Positions 25,080 to 37,636 of a DNA stretch of 64,000 nt are shown piece after piece. The stretch spans positions 1-64,000 of the forward strand of contig JADHZB010001663.1 in the NCBI GenBank assembly GCA_015657535.1, given 5' to 3'. Below the pieces are notes generated by a model, which saw nothing but the letters and a program-made list of their open reading frames with translations, did no database searches and was not told where the DNA came from. Each line of letters opens with the position of its first letter. The first letter of the stretch is position 1. Position numbers and translations under genes: made by a program. The DNA is from Nephromyces sp. MM_2019 (Eukaryota > Apicomplexa > Aconoidasida > Nephromycida).

Positions 25080-25256
25080 GCAGTGAAACTCTCGTTGGAG
25101 ACAGCGGTGAAACCCTCGCCGAAAACAACGGTTACATTTCATCGAAGGCAGCAGTGCAACCCCCTCACTGAAATTATCAGTGCAAACCCCTCATTGAAAT
25201 TACCAGTGCAAACCCCTCATTGAAATTACCAGTGCAACCCCCTCACTGAAGGCACT
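25080..25256 (+). repeat. 26-bp minisatellite 350 bp upstream of the glutaredoxin start
   Basis: The unit AGTGCAAACCCCTCATTGAA + ATTACC starts at 25153, 25179, 25205 and 25231, with one to three differences between copies. Three more diverged units of 23-25 bp precede it, starting at about 25082, 25105 and 25128 with the theme GTGAAACYCTCG. The array sits in the presumed promoter region of the glutaredoxin gene. Similar short GGCTTTACCACTGT repeats occur in intron 1, at about 25740-25820. Confidence 0.85.
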
Positions 25257-25604
25257 TGTAAATTCCGAGGGCATTGATGGGTACACCCGCGGTTCTTTGA
25301 TAACTCAGCTCGGCGAAAACCGCACTACAATCTCCTCACTCCTACAGCTTGAGATGAACCATCGCCTGCGCGCAAGGTTTATTGTTGCATCCTCTTCCAC
25401 CGGATCGTCATCCCTGTTCACGACCACTCTTTTTACAGAAACCAAAACTTCACCCCTGCAGCCCCCATTTGATTCCTACGCGTCATATCTCCCAGTAGAA
25501 TTATTCTCCTCTAGCTTGACTATTGAAGAAATAGCCCTTTTCCAAAGCTTTTAGCGTATCCTTCCTGCCTTTAGCTTCTTCCTTATTCTCTCCGCCTTTT
25601 TACA

Positions 25605-27082
25605 ATGGCCGCAGCTGCTGCTCAAGCTCATGTGGAGCGCCTAATCAACGCTAATGCGGTGGTTGTATTCACTCGATCGTTAGTGGAAGTAAAAAGGGTT
25701 AATTATGAGGATGCATGAAGTATAGCACTTTAAAGAGAGGCTTTACCACTGTTTCACCATTTTAACGGGAGGTTTTGCCGCTTCCGCACCACTTTAAGGA
25801 GGCTTTACCACTGTGTATATAGCTTGAAGTAAAGACTTGCAACGTGCTCAGAGAAAACACAGACTCCTGGGAATTCTTGAATCAATGAGTGAATAAATTA
25901 GCAATGTTATTTATGGGGTAAATACACGCTTGCGTTAACGAAAGTAAGGTGTGAAAAATTAAAGCCCCCCCTTGTTTTCGGTGTGCAGGATGTGTCCGTT
26001 CTGTGATCGGGTTGAGGCAGCCTTAGAGCCTCTCCAGCTGGGCGCAAAGCTGGTGAGATACTTGCTAGATTATTTTTAATTTCACTGATCACCCAATGCC
26101 TTTCTTGATGTAGCTTTTTTGACCAGTGTGTCAGTCTATGTGAGTATCTATGCCCTCTTGTGGCGGTGGTGATGGTGTGTGAGATATGCATATGTTCGCC
26201 GATAAGTATAAACCAGCTGACTCTGTATATACGATTTGAAGCGTTTGTTCAAGAGTTCTCACAAGATGTGTGTGTAGTATTTGTATGCTCTACCTGCTTG
26301 TATACACGTGTGTGATTTGTATCGCTTACCTGCTTATATATTTCCGTTTGATTTATAACTCTTACTTGCTTGTATAAGTGTGTGTGTGTGATGTTTACAC
26401 TTTACCTGCTTGTATACATGAGTGTGTGTCTCTACACGCTTTCATTTCAACTTTTGTGCGACTGCTAGGTGCTTTTACGCATGATGTATGCCCCTTTACA
26501 ATCCACTTTGATACGCACACATCGGCACCATTTTCGTCTCGCTTTCGACTCCTTTTCTCTCATTGATGACTGACTTGACTATTATAATGTTCACTGCAAA
26601 TGAGAGAATCATTTATCTGCGCAGAGTCTCGATTTTTCACCAACTTCCCCCCTTTTTTACGGAACTCTTTGCAGAAAATTGACCAGCTAGACAGCCATTC
26701 ATCACTGGACGGTTTCAGGGAATTCTTCAGGAAGACCACCGGTGAAGGTACTTTCCCGAGGGTTTATGTTCGTGGCACTTGCATTGGAGGCTGCACAGAG
26801 ACGGTAAGGAGCTAGATAGTTCATCCTTCATGCGAATTTTCGCTCTCTTTCGCGTATCAAGAAACTGTATCTCGTGTGTGCACAGCCAGTGAAGGCTGGA
26901 AGTAATATACTTCATTCTCATTTTCGCCTTTTTTTGTTTTTACAAAAAGTCTTCTTTTTACCCCATGTCTCCTCGTCTCACTCATTTTTTTATTTCACTT
27001 TACTGCCGATTCTTCCCCTTTGCTGTTGATTCAGCTCGCAGCTTTGAAGAACAACTCTTTCCAGAAACTGTTGGCAGCTTAA
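25605..27082 (+). CDS. GRX: Dithiol glutaredoxin (CPFC type)
   Basis: This is a small glutathione-dependent thiol-disulfide oxidoreductase of the class I type. Four exons, 25605-25678, 25989-26052, 26675-26803 and 27035-27082, join in phase to 104 residues, the usual length. Visible features: an N-terminal helix (AHVERLINANAVVVFTRS), the redox site C27-P-F-C30, the cis-proline loop TFPRVYVRG (most relatives have TVP), the glutathione-binding GG in CIGGC, then TLAALKNNSFQKLLAA. An extra cysteine precedes the GG and one follows it. The N-terminus MAAAAAQAH is short and shows no clear targeting peptide, so a cytosolic location is likely. Intron 1 uses a GTTAGT donor. The introns carry TG-rich simple sequence on the sense strand. 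The start is the first ATG in frame with the family alignment, preceded by a pyrimidine-rich leader. Confidence 0.94.
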
Positions 27083-30000
27083 ACCATTTTTTTAATGGTA
27101 TTCTTCATCATGAAGTAATGGCTTAAATAGGGCTTGCGCAGACGTCTTAATGAATTGCATAGACATCCCCCTTGGCTGCTGTTGATGTGAGGTTTATGAG
27201 GCCATAATGTAATGGTGCGAGACCATGTTGACTTAGCATGAGTAAGTAGATGTGCTGCTACCAATTCAACGGACCAAATCTCTTGGGAAATTTTGATTCC
27301 GCTATTTTGCCCTATTAAAAAGCAGACATACACGCGAGTGATACAGTGTGTGTGCTGCTAATGAGGTGATTTGACCTCTGCGTGATTCATGAATTTTTTT
27401 GTTTGTCCAATTCTTGTAGTAAACAAACCCAGTGATGGAGCGAACTTGTTCCACGTGGCCTTTCGCAGTACACACAAAAAGTATGGGATGGGAATGTGCT
27501 GCAGGTCTGATAAAACTCCATTCTCAACCTTGATGAAAACGAAACTTCTTTCTTTAACCTTCATGATTGTTGCCCACGAGCCTCTCTCAGTCTAATTGAT
27601 TCTCCCGTGGTTTATTTCTGGTCTAGCACTACTACGGTCCCGGTTTAGCGAATATATGTGGTGTTCTTTGTCGGTGTGCATCGATGAAGCTTCACACCAA
27701 ACTTATCCTGCAAGGTGGTATTTCAAAGTCCCCAAATAAATGGAAAGCTATAAATCTCTGCAGCAGATGTTTACTAGCTAAACAACGCTAGACCTTGTAG
27801 CTTTTTCGAGATGAGAAAGAGCACACACTGGAGACCTAGAAAACCTACACATCGCTGCCATTTTTTTTTATTCTCCCTGTGGTTGGTGAGACTAGAGATT
27901 ATGCTTTTCCGGCATTGATAAACTCTATGCCGGTACCTCTACTACATTGGAGTGTAGCAAAACAAGAAAGCTTCTCAACGTGTAGATCCACAATCTATAA
28001 AATGCTTACATTAAGAGGTATATGAAGGTGTTTCAGATAGAAATCGTCTCTTAAGTGAGATGCTAAATAACACACCATCAAAATTGATGTTTTGCATAGT
28101 ACTTTTTGCATAATCGGATGCTCCTAAATCCGTCTTAGCAGTAGTTGGGGAATACCACTTACCTTAAAGCCCATTTCCTTCCTCTATACATGCAACTCCT
28201 AAATAACAAACTTTATCTCTTGAGTTAGTTTTCAGATAACCACTTCGGATGCATTTTGGCCTAGTATAGAATTTTTCTTATTGCAAAATTAAGAGTGAGG
28301 TATACGTGTATGCGCGTGTCTGTTGGTGTGTCTTCGTGTGCGTTCACGTGTATGTTAGTGCATGGCTAATTTTTGAGGAATAACTCGTATCTTTGGTTCA
28401 AGTCCTGAAAGAGTATCTTCGGAGAACATACGCAAGATTACAGATACAAAGCACGCGTCACCATTATGGTGTAAACCGAACTTCTCTACAAGATGACGAT
28501 GAACAGGAGCCGCTTTTCTCCTGTTACTGGCATAATGCGAAGATTTTTAGGAAAAGGTGACGACTAGGGCTCTAATTGCTCCGCCACTTGGCGAGTCACC
28601 TTAACTGTAGCTTCTCCAGAAAAAATCTTGTAAAAAATCCACACACATCTCATTCTATTAGCATGAATCATCTAGAGACTATATACACTCACTAATTCTT
28701 AGAGACTAACGATAAGGGGATACATGCTATTAGTGATGTAGCGAGGATACCAAGAGGTAGATACGGTGAGACTCGCTCATGGCAGCTGTCGAAGGCCACA
28801 CACAAAAAGGCAACTGTGTGTATCTTTTCAGCTGCTAAACCTTGGTAGGTGTGTGTACTTCGTAGTTTGGTGAAGATAGGCGTTGTATTCTAATAAAATG
28901 CTTTAGAGACGCTTTTATCTGACTTGAGTAGTTTAGTGAGTGCAGCGAGTAGCCTTATCCTTGTGCGTGTAGAGGTGCTTTTAGCAATTGAACGCCTGTC
29001 TGAGTGTGCGAGCTGTGAAGATTTGTAAGGGGTTTACAGGCGAGTTATGTGTGGGTTGGTGCAGTTGCCGCCTATACGTAGTTTACTGGAAAAGAGAGCT
29101 GCAACGTTAAATTGCACAGAGTTGCGGGGTTTTAACGCGGAGTACTTGCCACCGCACACTGGTATGAGGCGGTGTGTGGGAGGTGGTATGCGTTTACTGA
29201 AAGGAGCACATTAGTAAGTACACACTCTTATGCACACACTGGAATACACACACTTGTGCGAACACACTGAAACGCACACATTCAAACACACACTGGTATT
29301 CCCATAGTGCAACACACACATGGTAGCCCACGCACTATAACACACACATTGCAGCCCATAAACTACAACCATGCGATAAACCTTCACATTCACCTAATAA
29401 AGAAGTACACACCATTAGATACACTAGGCATAACGTATACATACCAACCAGCACACGTACACTTCACCCTGCCGACTCCCTTACATCAAGATTAACAGCA
29501 CACTTACAACCCTAAACAAGAAGGCAGCTCAAAGTCAAGTCCAATCTCCTTCCCTGTAACGTCCGTTGCACACAACATAAAATTGCTAATACGAATCGTC
29601 CGAGGTGCCTAAAGCTTCAATCGCGCACACAAAGTATCTTATTATACGTATACATCAGCAACTACGCGCAAAAACACACCGAGTAGGTGCACTAAAGCTC
29701 ACTAGCATACAAGCTAAGCAGGAGCACATGCTACAGGTATAGAGAATGCTTTACACTCGAATGAGCATACACACACACTGCAGGGATCCGAATAAACACC
29801 AAAACTAGCTAAAAAATCTTCTTTCTGGGTTTAATGTGCTAAGCCTTCAGCAAAAGAGAGAGCGATATACAGTGAAACTCCAAAATTTCATCAGAGAAGT
29901 TTGCTGAGCGTTTTGACTCCGTACACACACACAATACCAGCAGACTGCCACTAGTTCATACGGCTAACGAGATTGTTAATCATGGCACCTCTATCTCCCC

Positions 30001-30398
30001 ATTCTCCTGAAAAAGAGAGACGAACAAGTTTAGCACTAAGATGAGAAAAAGATGAAGATAAAGAAGATGCAGAGGATGAAGAAGATGAAGAAATTCAGTG
30101 GAAATGGTGAATGGAAAGCATGCCAGTGAGCTTGCTTGCTAGCTGGGTAGTTGCACGACAGTATCAACCCAGTTTTTACGCACATTAGGAGATTTTAGAA
30201 GAATATCGCACACAGGCAAATTACGCTAAGCAGCAGGACAAATCACAAGAAAACACACATATCTTAGATAAAACTAGTATAAATCAAATTTTGAATCATG
30301 CCATATATTATATATCCAAAAAATGTTTCCACACACACTGCTATCCACTACATGCATCATACACACAAAGTACACCTATAACACATTCTCACACATAG
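27083..30398. other. Intergenic region between convergent glutaredoxin and RPL7, no gene seen
   Basis: No supported gene in about 3.3 kb. The left half is mixed sequence with a small TG-rich patch near 28310-28360. From about 29.2 kb the plus strand turns CA-rich and stays so through the minus-strand RPL7 gene. A GAAGATGAAGA purine-rich stretch at about 30030-30100 lies in the RPL7 downstream region. The open frames at 27389-27595 and 29307-29495 have no recognisable content. Confidence 0.5.
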
Positions 30399-32789
30399 CT
30401 AACCTCCTGTCCATTCAGAAAAGCCATGACGCTTCGCTTTAAAGCCCTTTCTAGGGTTGCTCAGTTTGAAGGGCCACAAGAAGTTGTTTGCCTGTTTGAA
30501 GTGCTCGCCACAGCTGAAGATTTCGTTGACAATATCATCAATGCCGTGAATGCCATACTGGCTGAGCTGCTGCTCAACAATGCTATTATCAGTCAAGCGT
30601 ACTCTCTGGCGACTTCCACGCTTGCCAATCTTGCCTGTAATGAAAAGAAATGGAGATAGTTTTAAAGAGAAACACACACAGAGAATGGATATGCCAGTCT
30701 TTGCTTGTGACCCCAACATTGTGTTTACAACTCCTTTATACTAGATTAGAGTTGCACCCTATATGCATAAAGCGCTTCAATAGCTAAGCGGGAAAACGGT
30801 GGATTACACGGGTTTGTGGCCTCACAAGCCACTAGAGCTCAGCATATACACACAGACGCAATACTACGCTCACTCATCAGCATGCAGCTAAAGCCTTTAA
30901 CACTACAGTTAAAATATACACACCAAATCCAACCGATAAAAGCAACTAACAAAGCAGCAATCACTCCAAGCAGCAAGCAATTTCTCTGTAAAAAACATCA
31001 TAAACGGGAAAACAGCAATTATATCAATACCCACATACACCAACCCACACAATACACACACATACCATATCCTCTCTTATAGATAAGAGTGCGAATCGTC
31101 TTCAATGTAGGAGGACCATACGTTACATAAGGAAGGATGCACTTCAGCATCTCCATAGTCGCAGTATTAACCTTAAGGAAAACACCATTGTTAATCTGAA
31201 GTAGCCTGAAGAGACGAAGAATCATCTTAGGCTTTGGAGGGAGCTTGTTGATACCTCTGATCCTTACAACGAAGAGAACCTTTGGTACTGGCAGTGGCAC
31301 CATAAACCCTGAGAAGAGGTGGAGTTAGGGGAAAAAGTGTACAGAGTGTGTGTAGAAGTTACGAAGATGCACACACACACAAGTGAAGTAGATGCAGAGA
31401 TAGAGGTGAAGGAGATGTACACACACACACAAGTTAAAGAGATGCATAAAGTACATTAAAGAAGCCCCACACTCAAATGTGAACGACTATGCAGCATATG
31501 CACATCTGAATTTACACGCGCACTTCAACCAATTACCTACCTTTAGTCCTCAGCTTACAGTCCGTGTCGTGCTTCTGCTTCAATGTTTTGACAATTTTCG
31601 AATTAAATTCCAGTTTCCTAATCTTCAGTGCCTTGGAAAGCAATGAAGCTTTCTGAAACGAGAAACATCACACGCATATAAGCACTATGAAATTGTACCG
31701 CTGATTTACGGGTATTCTAAACCTTTTGGGCGCACACACACACGGATATACATATACACACAAAAACCCACACACAAACCCCCCCACATAAACCCGCACA
31801 CACATACCTTATCAGCCTTCTTGAGGGCAATAACACGCATGGCAGCTTGCTGGGCATTCCTCTCGATGAGCTTCTGCCTCAGATAGCTCTTTAAAAAAAA
31901 ACATGAAGAAGATGAGGAAGAAACATCAATTCTACATAAATTTAATTGCCTAAAAACTAGAGTCAAACAACAAACTCAAATGCAAGAAAATCTGCACTTT
32001 AAGATGCACCCACAAAAGCAGCTGGGCCGGAGCATATAAAATGCTGCAAAAAACTTTGCTGCGCCTATGGAAGAGGAAAAAAATATCCAAACGCAAAAAA
32101 ATTCCCACTAATATATAGAGACACATTCACACAGATACATAGATACGTATACATACAACACAGATATGTACACATACACAGACATACGCACACATACACA
32201 GAGAAACATACACACACGCATTTCTGCGTATTGAAGAAAACGATACCCAAATGAAAACTTCATTGCCAAAAAGAATTAAAATTTTCAACACAAATGAGAA
32301 AACAGCCAGAACCGGACAAAACAGCGTAGATGTGGAGTTCTTCTGCCTCCTCTTGATTTAAACACACACATTTAACAAAAAAACCTCCACATATTACATA
32401 TAGTACTACTCAGATGCTTGCTAAAAACTAATCTCTCAGACACTGACTCAGAAAGCGTCTCCAAAGTTCACATTTCTAGCCGTCACATAATATCAGCCAT
32501 TCTTCCAGAAAAGCCATCCCCAGACATCGTGTATAACACTATAAAATCAAAACATCTCTTCACAAACAATACACACACATCCTCTTCATTCCACATATAT
32601 ACACAATCAAGCTGAAGTTGAGATTAGTGCTACATCCGCTACCATTCTGCTGATTATCTCCAAATCACCAATTTTTACTTGTTAATTTGCCATTTTAATA
32701 TATCCAAAATTCAGGAAATTACCACATACAAGTCCACACACACACATCCAGCTTTTACTTACAGCGGGCTGCTCCTCAACTGAAGCCAT
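30399..32789 (-). CDS. RPL7: 60S ribosomal protein L7 (uL30)
   Basis: This is a component of the large cytosolic ribosomal subunit. Five exons on the minus strand, 32763-32789 (MASVEEQPA), 31808-31888, 31541-31652, 31066-31308 and 30399-30634, join in phase to 232 residues. That is slightly shorter than animal L7, the difference lying in the basic N-terminal extension. Characteristic segments are [82 protein letters not shown] and the family signature [16 protein letters not shown]. The C-terminus ends EWTGG. Splicing of the very short first exon is typical of ribosomal protein genes. The gene starts 1.4 kb from the divergent V-ATPase gene. Introns read CA-rich on the plus strand, that is TG-rich on the coding strand. 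I saw no box C/D snoRNA in intron 1 by eye. Confidence 0.97.
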
Positions 32790-34203
32790 AGCGACTGGGT
32801 CTGCAGAAAATGTATGAAGAAGAAAAGCAGACACACCAAAAGATGGCGACTCCTACTGCGTGAATGTGAAGAGGGAAGTTATGAGGAAGAAGAGAAAGTA
32901 TGCCGCGTTGAATGAAGTGAGTGGAGGCAGTTTGTCGCTTCCTGAAGCTACAGATGATGTGTGCGAAGTGCATATAAGGGAGGAGACCTCAGCTTTGTTA
33001 TTACCAGTTTTTGGGTTAATGGGGGGGGGGAAGTGGGAAGAAGCTTCGCGCGGAGTATGGCGAGGGGGGAAGTGAGTATACACGGGTGAGTGGGGTTGTA
33101 TCGGTAGCTGGCAGGCTTGTGTGTGTGAAGCTGTCGTGGGGAAGTGGTTTGGCATAGTATGTGTGTGTACGCTAGTGTGCGTGCATATTAGTATTATTGT
33201 AAGCGTATAGCAGTAGTGTGTGTGTGTAGTAAAACATGGACGAACAAGCCAGGATTTATTTCTATACATTCGTTTCAAGGCACCACTGCAAAGTTAGCAA
33301 ATATTTTGCAGTTTACGCTACTTTGTGGAATTCTAGCACTTTTGAGGGGTAGCTAAACACAGCATAGATAACAAATACTCAGGAAGGCGTGTGTTAGCAC
33401 GCATACATAGAATCGAGTTTTCAACACTCACACACAGAAAAATGCGATCACTCGGGTGTTATCTCAGCATCGTACCAGCTGCAGACACTCATTGACGTTG
33501 ATACTCGGGGTTTATCCTAAAGCTTAAGTGCACTGCTCACAAATTTCGTCACAAAGGTGCTACTCATCTCGTATCACACACACCTGCTACTCATGCCATA
33601 TCACACACACACCCTACTCCTGCCAAATCACACGCACACACATCTTACTAATCCAAATCACACGCACACACATCCTACTAATCCAGATAACACACACAGC
33701 TCTTTGCTTATGTCATTTACTTGAAACTGCAAGGAAATAGAATTTTTCATCTCCACGCCTTCTCCAGCTTCTCCTTTAGACTTTCACTTGTTACTCTTTC
33801 TTTTTACTTGTTCATCATCTTTCACTTTCCCTCCTCGACTCCATCAAACTTCATTTGAAGAATTTTCAGCTGCCTAGTGTGTGTATCCCCTGCTTTGCTA
33901 CTTACTTCCTCATTTCTAGCTTGTGTAATTTACTGCTTCCTTTACTTGAAGCTTCGAAAGAGTTTTAGGATTCCTCTAGGAGGCGCTGAAATATCGTGTG
34001 ATTTGCACACCATTATCGCTCCCTCCTCATCCATTTATCTCCTTTTTTTTGTTGATTTTTTGACCTTCCCTCTTTCCTCTTTCTTTTGAAGTTTTCACAG
34101 TTTTATTTTTAAGCTTCTTTTATTTGACGGAACCCTATTTTTCTTGTTACTTGGATATTTTTGGTATCTCTTTCATCATTTTTTTGAGAATTGCTTTCCT
34201 CCG
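32790..34203. other. 1.4-kb divergent promoter region between RPL7 and the V-ATPase c'' gene
   Basis: No gene is seen here. It must contain the promoters of both flanking housekeeping genes. Near RPL7 there is a G9 run (about 33022) and TG-rich sequence (33110-33220). The middle holds a CA-rich minisatellite, and the right part (33740-34200) is strongly pyrimidine-rich on the plus strand up to the V-ATPase start. The open frames at 32853-33278 (minus), 32860-33075 and 33528-33740 are composition artefacts. Confidence 0.55.
33570..33695 (+). repeat. 30-bp CA-rich minisatellite in the divergent promoter region
   Basis: The unit CACGCACACACATCYTACTA + ATCCAAATCA has its two best copies starting at 33631 and 33661, exactly 30 bp apart. 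They are flanked by shorter, more diverged copies (CACACACACCCTACTCCTGCC and similar) on the left and a decayed one on the right. Confidence 0.8.
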
Positions 34204-37200
34204 ATGGCTGCATTACCGGTGGAAAACTGGACGGACCTGCTGCGCGCAATCAACCCCACCTATTGGGCAGCATTTGGTTTGGTATTCTCTCTGTGTGCGT
34301 CCACCATTGGAGCCGCATGGTTATTAGCTGGAGGGGGTGTGTGTATCATGTATTTGTATGTGTGCTTTTCAGATATTAATTTGAGTAGTTATAAAGTTAG
34401 ACTTTTTGGGGTGCAATTTTCTTTAAAAATTTTGTATTTTTCAGTTAAATTCTGCATCTAAGGCTTGTTTTGGTGAATTTTTGAGTCATTTTGTGAATCA
34501 TAAACCTATTATGAGTAAAATTCTGCATCTAAGGCCTTATAGGTTATTCTTTTAATCATTTATAACAAAACTCTCGAAAGGTATGTCTTTTATTTTTGTA
34601 GTTCCCACGATAAATTGGTACTTTTATAGATTTGTGTGAAGACAGCGTCTTCAATAATCACTCAATCACTAGGACGCATTTATACTGATTTTACACAAAG
34701 TTGCTTTTTGTGTGTTGAATCGACTAATGCCTATCTTTTGAGGAAGATTTTGACTTCTAACTTGGTAAGGGCAATTCTTTTTACGTATTTGGCTGGTGCA
34801 TGCCGTTTTCTAGTATATATTATTCAAGGTATTTATTTGGCATAGTATTTCCTTGTGTTTTCCCACACCCTTTCTTAGGGCGCATACTTCTGAATTACAA
34901 GGGCTTTTCATGCAAAGTTTTCAGCGCCAAAATTCGGCCCTTGAGGCGTCTGATGAGGTGGTCATGTGCACTCTTCACACTTTTTTGAATTACATTTAAT
35001 GTGTGAGGCTTACATAGACAAGCCTTTAACGTTGTTTTCATCCTTGAACACCACTCATAATCCTTCAATAGAAAGCCTAAAAAGTGAACCTTATACCCTA
35101 AACCCTACTGCCGTTCATCCCACACACACGTCTATCTTTGTTTGTAGGGGCATATTCATATGCGGTTCTTCAGTAATGGGGGCTTCCATTAAGTCCCCCA
35201 GAGTTCAGGGTAAGAATTTAGTCTCCATTCTCTTGTGTGAAGCCTCAGGAATCTTCGGATTCATCACGTCTTTCATTCTGCTAGGGAAGCTTGATGAGCT
35301 GGCTACTGCGCTTGCACAGACAGGAGGGCGACCTGTGCATGTTTATCCAAATGATGCAGTACTGTTAGGTTGGGTGATCTTCACTACCGGTATTACGGTT
35401 GGCTTATCTAACCTTGTTTCAGGGTAAAGGAAGGGGTGGTTGAAGAGGGGGAATTTTTGCCAGTGAGTGTTTCTTTTAATGCAGAAAATGGACTATTTCT
35501 CCTGCTAAAAAAACATGTCAAATGGTATAAAAGTGTGGCTTTGTGTGTGTTACGAACATTGTGTAGTATGTCTTATATGTCGTAACTTTTGGGCATTGCA
35601 AATGTGCGTGGTGTGGGTGACGTGTGTAGTGTGTGTGATGAGCACTTCATGATGTGTGTGGTGCATCCAGGAGGTGTTATTTAAGTCGTTAACATAAGCT
35701 GCATTATTTCTTAGGCATCGAAAGTTGCCAGTCGGATGGGTACACACGTAATGTCTGGCATGAATGTTCTCTTCAAGTGTACAAATGCCTGCTTTTTGCA
35801 TACAACTTTTGCCGCTTCATTTTAGCACGTGTGTGCATCTTTTAAGCGCATTTGCTCAATTTTCGCTCGCCTTGTTTCCCTTGTTATCCGCCTTCAATGA
35901 GTATCTTCTAATTATAGACGAATGTCTTTGCTTTTTTGCTGTAGTCTCCCTCTCTTTTGAACTCACTCTACTCCTTTCGTACTCTTTCTACAGTTTTGTA
36001 CGTGCTATCGATGAGTGTGTGTGATTATGCGAATCAAGTGTGTTTTTTTTTTCTGACACCTCAGGGTAGCGGTTGGAATTACAGGTTCGAATACTGTACT
36101 CAGTGATGCGCAGAGGCCAGAAACTTTTGTGAAGATGTTTATGGCAGAAATATTTGCTGGAGTGTTGGGTAAGATGTAAGGCTAGGATTATCGTGTGTTA
36201 CATTGCATATGTCAAATTATTCCGTGTGTGCAGCTATAATTTTTTTTTGGTACGCTGTGTGTTTGATTATTCCGTGTGTGCATGCTTATTCCTTTTGTGT
36301 TCTCATTTGCTGTATTTGCTTATCCGGTGAACCTTGCTTATTTCATGGGCGCGCTCCATTCAGTGTGTGCATAAGAAGATGTATACACTGACTTTATGCG
36401 TTCGTGGGAGGGCGCATGATCCGCGTATACGCAAAGGAGTTCAAGAACGATGACATTCGCAGTTTAAGTGCTTTAATTAGTTCTATAGCACTAACGGAAA
36501 AAGTATCAGCAACTAGCAGATTTTTACCCTCTTTTCAAAGCAGCATTATTGTATTGAAAAAGGAGTTCGAAATGCTCAGTTTGAAACCAGAAAGCAGAAA
36601 AATTATGACTTCATCTTGCTAAAAATAAGAGATAGAAAATAAAATTATATAAGTGATTAGTGTATCCGCCTGGAAGCATCCTAAAGGAAGCTGCCTTCGC
36701 AACTATTTTTATATTTTCTGATGCTTTCTAGTTGATATGAGAGCAAAAAGCTCTTCACTCTTTTAAATTGAAAAGCTGCTAAAACTTAGTGTGTAAACAT
36801 ACACACCGTGCGTGAGTACTCTTTTTTAACACAAATCTGTCCTGCCACAGTAGTATAAAACTTTTGAGAAACGGACTAGCGCTTTTGCCGGCTTACCGCT
36901 TCATCAATTCGCGTGTGTTTACACTCCACACGCTGCTTTTCCGGAAGACTAAGCGTGTGTGCGTGCGAGATCACTACTAAGTAGCATATGCTTGCTTGAA
37001 CCAACACTTTGACGAGTATACACACATGTTTTGTTGCTCCAGCTTCACCTGCAATTTTATGATCTCCGCGGATGAGGTTTTATACATTGGATACACGTTT
37101 TTGTTGCACACACGCTAGTGTATTTGTGAGTTCATTAAAAAGCACAATAAGACATTATTCTTTGAGCTTCTAGGCATAGCGCTAGTGAGAGGTTTGCTGA

Positions 37201-37636
37201 ATGAGCTGCCTATACACTTCTGTGCAGTTGGATCTTATTGTTAGGAGTAATTTGTGAGCGATGGTTCCCTCGTGGCTCAAAATTTATGTTTTCCAATGCT
37301 TAGATTAGTTTGGATTTAGGACCTACTTACCCTGTACCTTTAAGATTTATTTTATTTGCAAAATTATACTTGTTTCTTGGAGTTTAGTTAAATTCCTCCA
37401 CCGTGGTATGAGCCTTCATTGCTGTTTTATACGCATTTTACTTACAATTTTGATGAAGTTTCGGCGTTACCCCTAGAATGAGGGGTGCATGTATTGGGAG
37501 GCGCTTATGTAGTGCACCAATACCAAGTATAGAGGAATTATGGAGTCAATTTTTTGCTTCTGTTGAACTACTGGCAGGTCTCTTTGGCTTCATTATCGGG
37601 ATGCTTCAGTCTGCCATTTCTAGTGGTGCAACTTGA
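34204..37636 (+). CDS. ATP6V0B: V-type H+-ATPase 21-kDa proteolipid subunit c''
   Basis: This is an integral membrane subunit of the V0 proton-conducting ring, which acidifies organelles and pumps protons. Four exons, 34204-34319, 35148-35423, 36065-36168 and 37578-37636, join in phase to 184 residues. Intron 1 uses an unusual GTTATT donor, and intron 3 is 1.4 kb. The sequence shows INPTYWAAFG, GAAWGIFICGSS.MGASIK.PR, KNLVSILLCEASGIFGF and GLSNLVSGVAVGI, then FVKMFMAEIFAGVLGLFGF. Acidic residues fall in the expected membrane helices: E70 in LLCEASG and E159 in FMAEIF, the positions that carry protons in this family. The N-terminus (MAALPVENWTDLLRA) lacks the extra first helix of animal c'', so four spans are expected. 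Open frames inside the introns are not genes. Confidence 0.96.

Noticed and set aside
28380..28420. tRNA T-arm-like string GGTTCAAGTCC
   Set aside because: The flanking bases do not form a T stem, and there is no D-arm or acceptor stem upstream.
31889..32762. Intronic box C/D snoRNA in RPL7 intron 1
   Set aside because: Isolated D-box-like CTGA strings exist on the coding strand, but no properly spaced C box was found by eye.
36404..36622. 72-codon open frame in intron 3 of the V-ATPase gene as a nested gene
   Set aside because: There is no conserved content, and the surrounding sequence is a normal AT-rich intron between two exons forced by the protein family.
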